A stretch of 45,733 nucleotides of DNA from JBGTLA01 sp041744375 (lineage in GTDB: Bacteria; Actinomycetota; Acidimicrobiia; Spongiisociales; ZC4RG35). A program made the translations under genes and the position numbers. The notes under the pieces are model-generated. The model was not told the origin of the DNA. It saw only the letters and a list, made by a program, of their open reading frames with translations, and made no database searches. The stretch covers positions 1 through 45,733 of the forward strand of contig JBGTLA010000006.1 of assembly GCA_041744375.1 (NCBI GenBank). Reading direction: 5' to 3'. Positions within the stretch are counted from its first letter, which is position 1. Each line of letters begins with the position of its first letter. Below are positions 18,354 to 26,518 of the stretch, piece by piece.

Positions 18354-18837
18354 GCGGGCCACCGGCGGGGTCTACCAGGAACCAGAAGTCGTTGAATCCG
18401 TGGCCGGTCGTCTCACCAGCGGAGTCCTCTGCGTAGAAGTAGAGAGGCTGACCTGCATACGTCACCTGAATACCCCCACCACGGCGTTCGGCACTGCCCA
18501 AATGGGTGCCGTCGACCCCCTGACCAGCCACCGGCGTGCCCATGAACGGTGGCCACACCTCGGCGCACACGCCCTGGCACGTCGACACCCGCTGATCGTC
18601 GAGAACGAACAGGTAGAGAGCCCGCCCGCCGGAGTCGACCAGGTACCGGCCGTCCTCCGACAGCTCCACGCTCACCGGCCCGAACGACGGAGTTGTCGGG
18701 GGCGGCCCCTCAGCCGCGACCAGCGAGGTCGTCGTATCGATGGATACGGAGGTCTCGGTCGTCGACGGGGAAGATCCCTCTGCGCAGGCTGACAACGACA
18801 CCAGCAAGAGCCCGAGAACGAGAGGTCTGATCGGCAT
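18343..18837 (-). CDS. Lipoprotein with secreted-repeat (COG4315-like) domain
   Basis: 164 residues. The signal peptide ends in a lipobox LSAC at about residues 15-18, followed by a Thr/Ser-rich linker to about residue 45. The rest carries the secreted-repeat pattern: DSGGRALYLFVLDD, CQGVCAEVWPPF, and then AGQPLYFYAEDSAGETTGHGFNDFWFLV. The family is widespread in actinobacterial lipoproteins and its function is unknown; the two cysteines of the CxxxC-like segment may form a disulfide. Predicted to be anchored outside the cytoplasmic membrane. Divergent from the tetR/SMR operon. Confidence 0.87.
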   Translation of the reverse strand: MPIRPLVLGLLLVSLSACAEGSSPSTTETSVSIDTTTSLVAAEGPPPTTPSFGPVSVELSEDGRYLVDSGGRALYLFVLDDQRVSTCQGVCAEVWPPFMGTPVAGQGVDGTHLGSAERRGGGIQVTYAGQPLYFYAEDSAGETTGHGFNDFWFLVDPAGGPLSG

Positions 18838-18881
18838 GACGACCCGAGCGTAGGACCAAGAGGGCGAAACTCCTTGTGGTG

Positions 18882-18897
18882 TACCGTCCAGACGGTA
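18882..18897. promoter_or_regulatory. Probable TetR operator palindrome
   Basis: Perfect 7-bp inverted arms TACCGTC and GACGGTA separated by CA, lying 11 bp before the ATG of a TetR-family gene and inside the intergenic region shared with the divergent lipoprotein. Size, symmetry and sequence are typical of operators bound by TetR-family dimers. Autoregulation of the tetR-SMR operon is the natural inference. Confidence 0.75.
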
Positions 18898-18908
18898 GAG
18901 TTCATCCG

Positions 18909-19457
18909 ATGAGTGCTCGCAGCCGCATCACCGAGGGAGCGATGACCGTGGCCGCTCGCGATGGGGTAGGGGCCCTCACCCTCGAGGCGGTGGCAGCCGA
19001 ATCCGATGTGAGCAAAGGAGGTCTTCTCTACCACTTCGCCACCAAGGAGGCCCTCTTGTACGGCCTCGTTCGCGACTGCCTCGACCGATGGAGCGCCGAT
19101 CTCTCGGAGCGGATCGACCGTGACCCCGACCCGGCCGGCGCCGCCGCCCGCGCCTACGTGGCCGCCGTCGCCGCTCCCGACCACGACCCGATCCGAGAGA
19201 CGGCGCTTCTGGCCGCCACCGCCCTGGAGCCGACCACCGCAGATCTGTGGCGAGAGACGGCAGCCGAATGGACGGCCGCCGACGCCACCCCACTGGCCGA
19301 CCCCGATCGCCTCATCGACCTCCTCTTGGTGCGGCTCGCTGCCGACGGTCTGTGGCTGGCGCGAACTCTGGATATCTACGACCTCACCGACGAGCGCCTG
19401 GGGGCCTTGGTCGACCGAATGCAGCAACTGGCTGCAGCCGAAAGCGACACCACATGA
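18909..19457 (+). CDS. TetR/AcrR-family transcriptional regulator
   Basis: 182 residues from ATG 18909. The N-terminal helix-turn-helix reads ITEGAMTVAARDGVGALTLE then SDVSKGGLLYHFATKEALL (about residues 6-50), a canonical TetR DNA-binding domain. The C-terminal ligand-binding part is all helical and Ala/Leu-rich. Its stop overlaps the start of an SMR drug-efflux gene by 4 nt (ATGA), so it most likely represses its own operon through the palindrome just upstream and is released by a cationic or hydrophobic efflux substrate. Confidence 0.92.
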   Translation: MSARSRITEGAMTVAARDGVGALTLEAVAAESDVSKGGLLYHFATKEALLYGLVRDCLDRWSADLSERIDRDPDPAGAAARAYVAAVAAPDHDPIRETALLAATALEPTTADLWRETAAEWTAADATPLADPDRLIDLLLVRLAADGLWLARTLDIYDLTDERLGALVDRMQQLAAAESDTT

Positions 19458-19786
19458 TCTGGCTGATCCTCGGAACCGCCATCCTAAGCGAAGTTTCGGG
19501 AACGTTGGCCATGCGGGCCTCGGAGGGCTTCACTCGAATGGGCTGGCTGGCAGTGACATTGATCGGCTACCTGATCTCGTTCACGTTGCTGGCTCAGGTG
19601 CTGAAACTGGGCATGCCGGTGGGAATCGCCTACGGGATCTGGGCCGCCTGCGGCGTGGCCCTCACTGCCGTGGCGGGCAGGCTCATTTGGAACGACCCGC
19701 TCACCCCGGTGATGGGCCTGGGGATCGTCCTCATCATCGGCGGTGTCCTGTTGGTAGAGCTGGGCTCGCACCCGGCTACGGGGTAG
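19454..19786 (+). CDS. Small multidrug resistance (SMR) family transporter
   Basis: 110 residues with four transmembrane helices, the standard SMR size. The essential membrane-embedded glutamate is Glu13 in helix 1 (AILSEVSGTLAMR). Helix 3 has GIAYGIWAACG, corresponding to the conserved AYAIWxGxG region of EmrE/QacE/Gdx proteins. It acts as a dual-topology dimer exchanging protons for quaternary cations or guanidinium compounds. Whether it is a drug exporter or a guanidinium exporter cannot be decided here, but no guanidine riboswitch is seen and a TetR partner favours drug-type induction. Confidence 0.92.
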   Translation: MIWLILGTAILSEVSGTLAMRASEGFTRMGWLAVTLIGYLISFTLLAQVLKLGMPVGIAYGIWAACGVALTAVAGRLIWNDPLTPVMGLGIVLIIGGVLLVELGSHPATG

Positions 19787-19809
19787 TTCCCCTGTCCCTT
19801 GTCCCCACC

Positions 19810-19828
19810 CTGTCGGTAGGCTGTCGGT
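19810..19828 (+). repeat. CTGTCGGT direct repeat upstream of acyl-CoA dehydrogenase
   Basis: Two copies of CTGTCGGT (19810-19817 and 19821-19828) with an 11-bp period, about one helical turn, ending 3 bp before the ATG of the acyl-CoA dehydrogenase gene. A tandem operator half-site or chance repetition are both possible. Confidence 0.3.
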
Positions 19829-19831
19829 GAT

Positions 19832-21634
19832 ATGGTCGACTACCGCCCTCCGCTCGAAGACATACTCTTCAACCTCGAGCACGTCGCCGACCTCAGGTCG
19901 GTGGCGAAACTCAACGGGTTCGGGCACCTGGACACGGCTACGACCGAGGGTGTCCTCTCGGAAGCGGGAAGGTTCTTCGCCGAGGTGGTGGCTCCCCTCA
20001 ATCGGATCGGCGACCAGCAAGGCAGCACCCTCCAGTCCGACGGGTCGGTCAAGACCCCCGACGGCTTTCGCGACGCCTACGACAAGTACGTCGAGGCCGG
20101 CTGGGGCGGCGCCCACATCCCCGAGGAACATGGAGGCGGAGGTCTGCCCTACACCGTCGGGATCGTCATCCAGGAGATGTTCAAGACCGCCAACATGGCC
20201 TTCTCTCTGTGCCCGCTCCTCACACAAGCCGCCATCGAAGCGCTCATCGAGCACGGTACCGACGACCAGCGGGCCGAATACCTCGAAAAGCTGGTGCGCG
20301 GGGAATGGTCGGGAACGATGTGCCTCACCGAACCTCACGCCGGGTCCGATGTGGGAGCTTTGACAACACGCGCCGTCGCCCAGGACGACGGGACTTATCG
20401 GATCAGCGGAACGAAGATCTTCATCACGTGGGGTGAGCACGACCTCACCGAGAACATCATCCACCTGGTGCTGGCGCGGACCCCCGACGCCCCACCCGGC
20501 ACAAGAGGGATCTCGATGTTCATAGTTCCCAAGTTCGTCCTCACCCACGACGGCCGGCCCGGCGATCGCAACGACATCAAGATCGTGTCCCTCGAGCACA
20601 AACTGGGCATACACGCCTCGCCGACCTGTGTGGTCTCGTTCGGCGACTCCGGCGAAGGGGCGATCGGGTACCTCATCGGTGAGGAGCAGTCCGGAATGCG
20701 CTACATGTTCACCATGATGAACACTGCCCGAATCGGGGTGGGTGTGGAGGGGCTTGCCATCACCGAAGGTGCTTATCAGCAGGCGGCGGGCTACGCGCTG
20801 GAACGACATCAGGGTCGCGAACTGGGCGCCTCCGCCACCTCCACGAGCCCTATCGTCCGTCACCCCGACATTCGACGGATGCTGATGACGATGCGCGCCT
20901 ATCGCGAGGCTTTGCGGGCGTTGCTGTACGTAACCGCCCGCTACGTCGACGAGGAACGACATGCCGACTCGGCTGAGGCGCGCCAGACGGCCGGCGAGAC
21001 GGTGGCGCTGTTGACACCGGTTGCCAAGGGGTGGTCGACCGACGTGGGCGTAGAGATGGCTTCGCTCGGGATCCAGATACACGGCGGCATGGGTTTCGTA
21101 GAGGAGACCGGGGCTGCGCAGTTTTACCGTGACGCCCGGATCGCCCCCATCTATGAAGGGACCAACGGCATCCAGGCCATCGATCTCGTCATGCGCAAGC
21201 TGCCCCTGGGGGGCGGGAGGGTCATTGCTCGTTTCATAGAGGAGACTCGCTCAGTGGCGGCCCAGCTCTCGGAGATCTCTGATTTGGACCGCTTCGGCGT
21301 GCACCTCGTCGACGGCGCAGAGGCGGTCGAGGAAGCCGCCTCGATCCTGTTGGGTCGTCTCGAGACCACACCCGATGATGCCCTGGCCGGGGCCACCCCC
21401 TTCCTGCGTCTCTTTGGCACGGTCGTGGGGGGATGGCTCATGGGTAAAGCCGCGTTGGCCGCTACGGCGCAGCTCAACGCCGGGGAGGGCAACCCTGCCT
21501 TTCTCGGGGCCAAGGTGGCAACGGCCCGCTTCTACGGCGAACAGCTACTGCCGTCTGTGTTCGGGCTCATCGAGTCCGTCGAGGCCGACCGCGAGCTCCT
21601 CTATTCCATCGACGACGCCACCCTGGCGGGCTGA
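19832..21634 (+). CDS. Acyl-CoA dehydrogenase, DmdC/large FadE type
   Basis: 600 residues, the long acyl-CoA dehydrogenase class that has a C-terminal extension beyond the usual ~390. FAD/substrate motifs include MCLTEPHAGSDVGAL (about 166-180), NTARIGVGVEGLAI (about 302-315), GGMGFVEETGAAQFYRD (about 418-434) and the catalytic-glutamate region YEGTNGIQAIDL (about 440-452). It oxidises an acyl-CoA to the 2-enoyl-CoA and passes electrons to ETF. Members include 3-methylmercaptopropionyl-CoA dehydrogenase DmdC and general FadE-type enzymes; substrate is not decidable here. The SDR gene follows 108 nt later on the same strand. Confidence 0.9.
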   Translation: MVDYRPPLEDILFNLEHVADLRSVAKLNGFGHLDTATTEGVLSEAGRFFAEVVAPLNRIGDQQGSTLQSDGSVKTPDGFRDAYDKYVEAGWGGAHIPEEHGGGGLPYTVGIVIQEMFKTANMAFSLCPLLTQAAIEALIEHGTDDQRAEYLEKLVRGEWSGTMCLTEPHAGSDVGALTTRAVAQDDGTYRISGTKIFITWGEHDLTENIIHLVLARTPDAPPGTRGISMFIVPKFVLTHDGRPGDRNDIKIVSLEHKLGIHASPTCVVSFGDSGEGAIGYLIGEEQSGMRYMFTMMNTARIGVGVEGLAITEGAYQQAAGYALERHQGRELGASATSTSPIVRHPDIRRMLMTMRAYREALRALLYVTARYVDEERHADSAEARQTAGETVALLTPVAKGWSTDVGVEMASLGIQIHGGMGFVEETGAAQFYRDARIAPIYEGTNGIQAIDLVMRKLPLGGGRVIARFIEETRSVAAQLSEISDLDRFGVHLVDGAEAVEEAASILLGRLETTPDDALAGATPFLRLFGTVVGGWLMGKAALAATAQLNAGEGNPAFLGAKVATARFYGEQLLPSVFGLIESVEADRELLYSIDDATLAG

Positions 21635-21742
21635 CAGCCTTTTCGTGGTGGGCCGTTTATGGGCCCTCGCCGCCGAAGAGCTCTGGGGGTCCTTCTGCCT
21701 CTCGGACTGCGGGCCGCCCCCCGATGCGGATACGATCGTCCC

Positions 21743-22513
21743 ATGAAGCTCCAGGGCAAGGTCGTCGTCGTGACAGGCGCCGCGAGAGGGATCGGCGAGG
21801 CCATGGCTCGGCGCTTCGCCCAGGAGTCGCCCGCCGGATTGGTGGTGGCGGACGTCGACGACGCCACCCTCGAGGTGGTGGCGGCCGACATCGGCGCCAC
21901 GGCGATTGCCGGGGACGTCTCGGTCGAAGCCGACACCATGGCCCTCATCGACGCCGCCGAGGAACGGCACGGCCCCGTCGATCTATTCTGCGCCAACGCC
22001 GGAATAGGGATCGCCGGAGACGAGCAGACCGACGACGAGGATTGGCACCGGCTGTGGCAGGTCAACGTCATGTCCCATGTCCATGCCGCCCGCCGCCTCG
22101 TTCCCGAATGGCGCGCTCGCGGTGAGGGATACTTCTTGGCTACTGCCTCGGCTGCCGGGCTTTTGACGAACCTCAAGGCCGCCCAGTATTCCGTCACCAA
22201 GCACGGGGCGCTGGCCTTCGCCGAGTGGTTGTCGATCACCTACGGCGACGAAGGGGTAAAGGTCTCGGCCCTGTGCCCCCAGGGGGTTCGCACCCGCCTT
22301 CTCGACGCCGCCGACGAGTTCCGGACTCTTCTCGAGCCCGTTGCCCTGGAGCCTTCCGAAGTGGCCGAGGCAGTGGTGGAAGGCTTGGCCGCCGAGCGGT
22401 TCCTCATCCTCCCCCATCCCGAGGTGGAGGGCTACTTCCAGAACAAGGCCAACGACTACGACCGCTGGCTGGCAGGCATGCGCAAACTCCAGGCCCGCAC
22501 CTTCGGGACCTGA
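21743..22513 (+). CDS. Short-chain dehydrogenase/reductase
   Basis: 256 residues from ATG 21743 (MKLQGKVVVVTGAARGIGEA). Classical SDR: cofactor motif TGAARGIG at about 11-18; an aspartate after beta-2 (VVADVDD) suggests NAD(H) preference. The CANAG motif and catalytic Ser-Tyr-Lys follow (TASAAGLL...QYSVTKHG, Tyr about 151, Lys about 155). It interconverts a secondary alcohol and a ketone or 3-hydroxyacyl/3-oxoacyl group. Lying just downstream of an acyl-CoA dehydrogenase it may act in the same acyl-degradation route. Convergent with the LLM oxidoreductase, 7 nt between stops. Confidence 0.92.
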   Translation: MKLQGKVVVVTGAARGIGEAMARRFAQESPAGLVVADVDDATLEVVAADIGATAIAGDVSVEADTMALIDAAEERHGPVDLFCANAGIGIAGDEQTDDEDWHRLWQVNVMSHVHAARRLVPEWRARGEGYFLATASAAGLLTNLKAAQYSVTKHGALAFAEWLSITYGDEGVKVSALCPQGVRTRLLDAADEFRTLLEPVALEPSEVAEAVVEGLAAERFLILPHPEVEGYFQNKANDYDRWLAGMRKLQARTFGT

Positions 22514-22520
22514 AACCGTC

Positions 22521-23345
22521 TCAATCGTCTGTGACGAAGCGGCGGGCGAAGGGTTCCACGATTTGGCGCCCTCCCGACGGCCACCCACAGACGAGGTACT
22601 CGAACCCGGCGTCTTCCCAGGCTTCGATCGTGGCGGCAATGTCGTCCAGATTGTCCTCGAGTGACAAGGAACCGGCCCGGGCGATGGTGGCCGGGTCCCG
22701 GCCGTACTGCTCGGCATGCGCACTGATGCGGTGTGACTTCGCGGCGATCACCTCGAAGGGGCCGTTGGCATGCCATACGTCGGCGTAGCGGGCGGCGATC
22801 GGCATCATCCGCTTCTCGCCCTTGGCCCCGATCCAGATGGGTGGATGGGGTCTTTGCACCGGGCGTGGATGCAAGGTGGCATCGCCGACCGAGTAGTGCT
22901 CTCCTTCGAAGGTGAAGCCGTCGGTGGTCAATAGCCCTCTCAGGATCTGCACGGCCTCTTCGAAGGCGTCTACTCGCTCCTTCAGGGCAGGAAAGGGGAT
23001 TCCGAGACGGCGGTGCTCCTCGTCGAACCAGGCGGCGCCATAGCTCAGCTCGAGGCGACCGGCCGAGGCATGGTCGATGGTGATCGCCTCGGCGGCGTAG
23101 ACGGCCGGGTGGCGATAGGTGAGGCCGGCAACGAGAAGGCCGAGCCGGATCCGCTCGGTCACACCGCTCCACGCCGCCAGAGTGGTGCTGCCTTCGAAAC
23201 ACTCGCCCGGCCCTTCACCGTACATGGGCTGGAAGTGATCGAACCCCCATACGCCGTCGAAACCGAGCTCCTCGGCGAACTGCACGCGCCCGACATTCTC
23301 CTGCCAGGACATTCGTTGCTGGGCGACATCGAGGCCGAATCTCAT
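22521..23345 (-). CDS. LLM-class flavin-dependent (F420-type) oxidoreductase
   Basis: 274 residues with the luciferase-like monooxygenase TIM-barrel pattern: FAEELGFDGVWGFDHF, TERIRLGLLVAGLTYRHPAVYA, GRLELSYGAAWFDEEHRRLGI, and RPHPPIWIGAKGEKRMMPIAARYAD broken into its usual pieces. The closest look is to the TIGR03560-like F420-dependent group of Actinobacteria, though FMN use cannot be excluded. It is the last of three head-to-tail minus-strand genes (amidohydrolase, MttB-family methyltransferase, this), 49 nt after its neighbour, so it may oxidise an intermediate of the same pathway. Confidence 0.88.
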   Translation of the reverse strand: MRFGLDVAQQRMSWQENVGRVQFAEELGFDGVWGFDHFQPMYGEGPGECFEGSTTLAAWSGVTERIRLGLLVAGLTYRHPAVYAAEAITIDHASAGRLELSYGAAWFDEEHRRLGIPFPALKERVDAFEEAVQILRGLLTTDGFTFEGEHYSVGDATLHPRPVQRPHPPIWIGAKGEKRMMPIAARYADVWHANGPFEVIAAKSHRISAHAEQYGRDPATIARAGSLSLEDNLDDIAATIEAWEDAGFEYLVCGWPSGGRQIVEPFARRFVTDD

Positions 23346-23394
23346 CCGCCCTGTTTACCACGCGACAACCAAACACCCCCAACCGTCGGGTGGG

Positions 23395-24966
23395 TCAGGA
23401 TTCGGGGAGGGCGCCACCTTCGGCCGTGCGGCGGGACACGAAGGCGGCCATCTCCTCACTCACGGCGTCGTCGAGAGGTGGGGCTTGGGAGTCCGCCAGG
23501 ACCTGCTTCCAGACGACGTTGGCGCGATCTGCGGCGGTGAGGGACCCCTCTTCGGTCCATTGACCGTAGTTCTGGCGGCTGAAAACGAGGGGCTCGTAGA
23601 AGGCGCTTTCATATCGCTCCAGGGTATGGGCGGAGCCGAAGAAATGCCCGCCTGGAGGCACCGACCTGATGGCGTCGAGAGCCAACTCGGAGGTGGTGGC
23701 ATCGACCGGCTGGAACAGCTCGGCGAACATCTGGACCATCTCCAGATCGAGAATGAACTTCTCGTATGACGCCGTAAGTCCCGACTCCAGCCATCCCGCC
23801 GCGTGAACGATCATGTTCGCTCCCCCGAACGCCGCCCCCAACATGTTCATCATCGACTCGTACCCAGCTTGGGCGTCGGGTGTGTTCGAGGTGCTCACGG
23901 CCGACGACCGCCACGGCAACCCGACGTGGCGGGCCAGCTGACCGCTGGCGAAAGCCGCCTTCACCGCCTCAGGCGTTCCGAAGGCTGGGGCACCGGAGCG
24001 CATATCTACATTCGACGTAAACGCTCCGTAGACGACCGGAGCTCCCGGGCGGACGATCTGGCTGAGCGTGATCCCTGCCAGCGCCTCGGCATGTTGGAGG
24101 ACGAGGGCGCCGGCCAGCGACACCGGCGCCATGGCACCGGCGAGAGTGAAGGGGGTGATGACGGCAACCTCGTTCATCTCAGCGAACTGGATGAGCCCGA
24201 GGCACATCGGGATGTCGAGCTGGCGCGGCGAGTTGGTGTTGATGATGGTGTAGCAGTGGTGGCCGTCGAGGAACTCCGCTGGGCTCTGACGGTGGGCGAT
24301 ACGCAGCATCTCGAGGCAATCGGTCACCTGACCTCGACCGCGGGAGTAGACGAACGGGACCTTGTCGGACAGCTCGAGAAGCGCCTTGGTCATGGCGAGG
24401 TGACGTTCGGCAAGGGGTACGTCCTGGGGCTCAACCATGGGGCTGGTCGTGTGGAGCACATCGAAGGTCTGCGACATGCGCACCAGATCGCAGAAGTCGT
24501 CCATCGTTCCGGCCCGCCGTCCGCGATCGAGGTCGGTGGCATGGGGTGGGCCGCCGACTGGCGTCATGACGACATGCCGCCCGCCGAAGGTGATCCGCCT
24601 CTCGGGGTTTCGAGGCACGACATCGAACTCGCTCGGTGCCGAGACGATGGCCGCAGAGACTAGGTCGGGATCTAGGCGGACCATCTGGTCGGACTCATCG
24701 ACCTCCCCGCCACCCGCTGCCAAGCGCTTCCGAGCATCTGGTAGAAGGACGCGGATCCCGCTGTCGGCCAACACCTCCAACGCCGAGTCGTGGATGCCGA
24801 CCACCTCCTCGTCGGTCATCACCTCCATCCAAGCGAACGGGTTCTCCAGGCGCCGATATCGCCGATTGACGCCAACGCCACCAGCCTCGCGCTCTCGACG
24901 GGCCCGACGACGCCGTCCGCGAGCTGGGCCCTGGTCCTCCGGCTGTGGTTGAGGGGTCGGCTGCAC
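23395..24966 (-). CDS. MttB-superfamily methyltransferase (non-pyrrolysine)
   Basis: 523 residues from GTG 24966. N-terminal Arg-rich segment (RGRRRRARRERE), then the MttB-type body with conserved stretches such as HHCYTIINTNSPRQLD, TPFTLAGAMAPVSLAGALVLQHAEALAG, PGAPVVYGAFTSNVDMRSGAPAFGT in pieces, and GGHFFGSAHTLERY. True trimethylamine methyltransferases contain an in-frame amber codon read as pyrrolysine. This frame has none, so it belongs to the non-Pyl relatives, some of which demethylate quaternary amines such as glycine betaine, proline betaine or carnitine onto a corrinoid protein. No corrinoid protein gene is in the window, so substrate and methyl acceptor are unknown. It lies 55 nt downstream of the amidohydrolase. 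An upstream extension to 25119 is possible but looks non-coding. Confidence 0.87.
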   Translation of the reverse strand: MQPTPQPQPEDQGPARGRRRRARREREAGGVGVNRRYRRLENPFAWMEVMTDEEVVGIHDSALEVLADSGIRVLLPDARKRLAAGGGEVDESDQMVRLDPDLVSAAIVSAPSEFDVVPRNPERRITFGGRHVVMTPVGGPPHATDLDRGRRAGTMDDFCDLVRMSQTFDVLHTTSPMVEPQDVPLAERHLAMTKALLELSDKVPFVYSRGRGQVTDCLEMLRIAHRQSPAEFLDGHHCYTIINTNSPRQLDIPMCLGLIQFAEMNEVAVITPFTLAGAMAPVSLAGALVLQHAEALAGITLSQIVRPGAPVVYGAFTSNVDMRSGAPAFGTPEAVKAAFASGQLARHVGLPWRSSAVSTSNTPDAQAGYESMMNMLGAAFGGANMIVHAAGWLESGLTASYEKFILDLEMVQMFAELFQPVDATTSELALDAIRSVPPGGHFFGSAHTLERYESAFYEPLVFSRQNYGQWTEEGSLTAADRANVVWKQVLADSQAPPLDDAVSEEMAAFVSRRTAEGGALPES

Positions 24967-25021
24967 CCGCCGACGGTAGCGGCGATGCCGTCCTCCTGAA
25001 CGCGACGAAACGCGCCGGCAA

Positions 25022-26293
25022 TCACAGCGGCTGGGGGTCGAGAGCCTTTCCGGCGACCGGTTCGCCGATCTGGAAAACGAGATATATGCCTGCGGGATCG
25101 ACCAGTACGGTGATGTCATCGAGAGGATTGCCGTCGACGACGACGAGATCCGCCAGCTTGCCGACCTCGACCGTCCCGATCAGGTGATCGAGACCCACCG
25201 CCTGGGCGCCTACCGAGGTGGCGGCCCTCAATGCATCGTCTGTCGACATTCCCGCCTCGACCATCAAACCGAGCTCGGAGGCCGCCAGCTCTTCGGGGCT
25301 CGAATCGAAACCCATGGCGATTCCGACACCGGCAGCCAGTGCCGCCTGGAGCGTGTGGCGGGCCTCGGCCACGTTGAAGCCGCCACGCTCCACCAAGTGG
25401 GGCGACCAGTGGGCCGCCCGACGATCGGCGACATCGACCAGGAAGGACAGCGTCGGAACCAGTACGCCACCCTGAGCGGCCATCTGTGCCAGAAGGTCGG
25501 GTCGGCGATGCAATTGGAAGCCGTGCTCGATGGTGTCGACGCCCTCTTCGACAGCCAGTTGTGTTCCTTCCAGGCCCTCGCAGTGGGCGGCGACTCGATA
25601 GCCCTGGCGATGCACCTCCTCCACCAAAGCAGCGATCTCGGCGCGAGTCACCTGCGCCGGATCCGGGTTCTCCAACTCCACCGACCGTGCCCCGGTGGTC
25701 ATGATCTTGACGAAGTCCGCACCTGCCCGTATCTGCTCCCGAGCCGCTCGGCGCATGGCGTCGGGGCCATCGGCTTCGCGATACATGTCCGGGAAGTGAC
25801 GTCCTCCCGGCGACGTCGCCGAGACGATGCGGCCACACGTGAGCAGTCGAGACCCTCGGAAGGCGCCCAGGCGCATCGCCTGGCGTACCTCGAGGATCGT
25901 GTCGCCATAGGCACCGACCTCTCGGATCGTGGTGATTCCCATCCGCAGCGCCTTTTGAAGTGCCGAAGCCGCACGATGCCCGACCACTCCCGGTCGAAGC
26001 TTCTCCACACCGGAGGGAAGCTCCGGTCCGGACTCTGTCGTGAGATGGGCGTGACAGTCGATCATCCCTGGCATCAAGAACTTGCCCCCCAGGTCGATAA
26101 CTCGGCTTCCGGTGGAGCGGGGCGAATCATCCACTGCGGCGATAACCCCATCTTCGATGACGACCGTGGCACCTTCTTTGACCGGTCCGCCCGTGGCATC
26201 GAAGAGGCGAGCGTTGGTGAGCACCGTCGACCCGGAGGAAGGTGGAGGGTCGGCCAGCAAGCACGGCAGGACAAAGGGGGTCGCGCCGGTCAT
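25022..26293 (-). CDS. Metal-dependent amidohydrolase (imidazolonepropionase/prolidase-like)
   Basis: 423 residues with the amidohydrolase-superfamily TIM barrel. Metal ligands appear in DCHAHL (about residues 79-84), the probable carboxylated lysine in FVKIMTTGA (about 195), histidines in AAHCEG and EHGFQ (about 236, 257), and the catalytic aspartate in GFDSSPEE (about 334). Most close relatives are annotated as Xaa-Pro dipeptidase-like or imidazolonepropionase-like hydrolases acting on C-N bonds of small amides or dipeptides. A good Shine-Dalgarno GAGGTGA precedes ATG 26293. It is the first gene of the minus-strand run with MttB and the LLM enzyme, and is divergent from a dipeptide-type ABC importer that probably brings in its substrate. 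Confidence 0.87.
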   Translation of the reverse strand: MTGATPFVLPCLLADPPPSSGSTVLTNARLFDATGGPVKEGATVVIEDGVIAAVDDSPRSTGSRVIDLGGKFLMPGMIDCHAHLTTESGPELPSGVEKLRPGVVGHRAASALQKALRMGITTIREVGAYGDTILEVRQAMRLGAFRGSRLLTCGRIVSATSPGGRHFPDMYREADGPDAMRRAAREQIRAGADFVKIMTTGARSVELENPDPAQVTRAEIAALVEEVHRQGYRVAAHCEGLEGTQLAVEEGVDTIEHGFQLHRRPDLLAQMAAQGGVLVPTLSFLVDVADRRAAHWSPHLVERGGFNVAEARHTLQAALAAGVGIAMGFDSSPEELAASELGLMVEAGMSTDDALRAATSVGAQAVGLDHLIGTVEVGKLADLVVVDGNPLDDITVLVDPAGIYLVFQIGEPVAGKALDPQPL

Positions 26294-26503
26294 GTCACCT
26301 CACAGTATCGAAAGGCGCATCGCGCCAACACATTGGGCCCTGTTCCATTCTGAGACGGTAGCCCCTCGCCGGCACCTCACGGGTCGGAGGCCGCTCAGGC
26401 ATCCTCGATCAGGTCACCCACTTCCCTCGACACACCGCGGCGTCACCTCTGTAAGGTTCTGCGTCCAGGCTGCCTCGCGTAGGCGCCCAACACGGAATGA
26501 CTT

Positions 26504-26509
26504 AGGAGG
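26504..26509 (+). promoter_or_regulatory. Shine-Dalgarno AGGAGG fixing the binding-protein start
   Basis: Perfect AGGAGG. ATG at 26512 is only 2 nt away and in the wrong frame, whereas ATG 26519 lies 9 nt away and opens the binding-protein frame, so 26519 is chosen. The remaining ~200 bp up to the divergent amidohydrolase must hold both promoters; I see no convincing operator there. Confidence 0.8.
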
Positions 26510-26518
26510 CTATGACTA

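Noticed and set aside
23349..23395. Possible terminator between MttB-like and LLM genes
   Set aside because: Only four-base complementarity (ACCC with GGGT) and no T-run; the genes are more likely co-transcribed.
23395..24966. Pyrrolysine-containing trimethylamine methyltransferase
   Set aside because: No in-frame amber codon is present through the whole coding region, so it is not the Pyl-type enzyme.
26314..26326. Small palindrome GGCGCATCGCGCC upstream of the amidohydrolase
   Set aside because: Five-bp GC arms are common by chance in this base composition; not a convincing operator.
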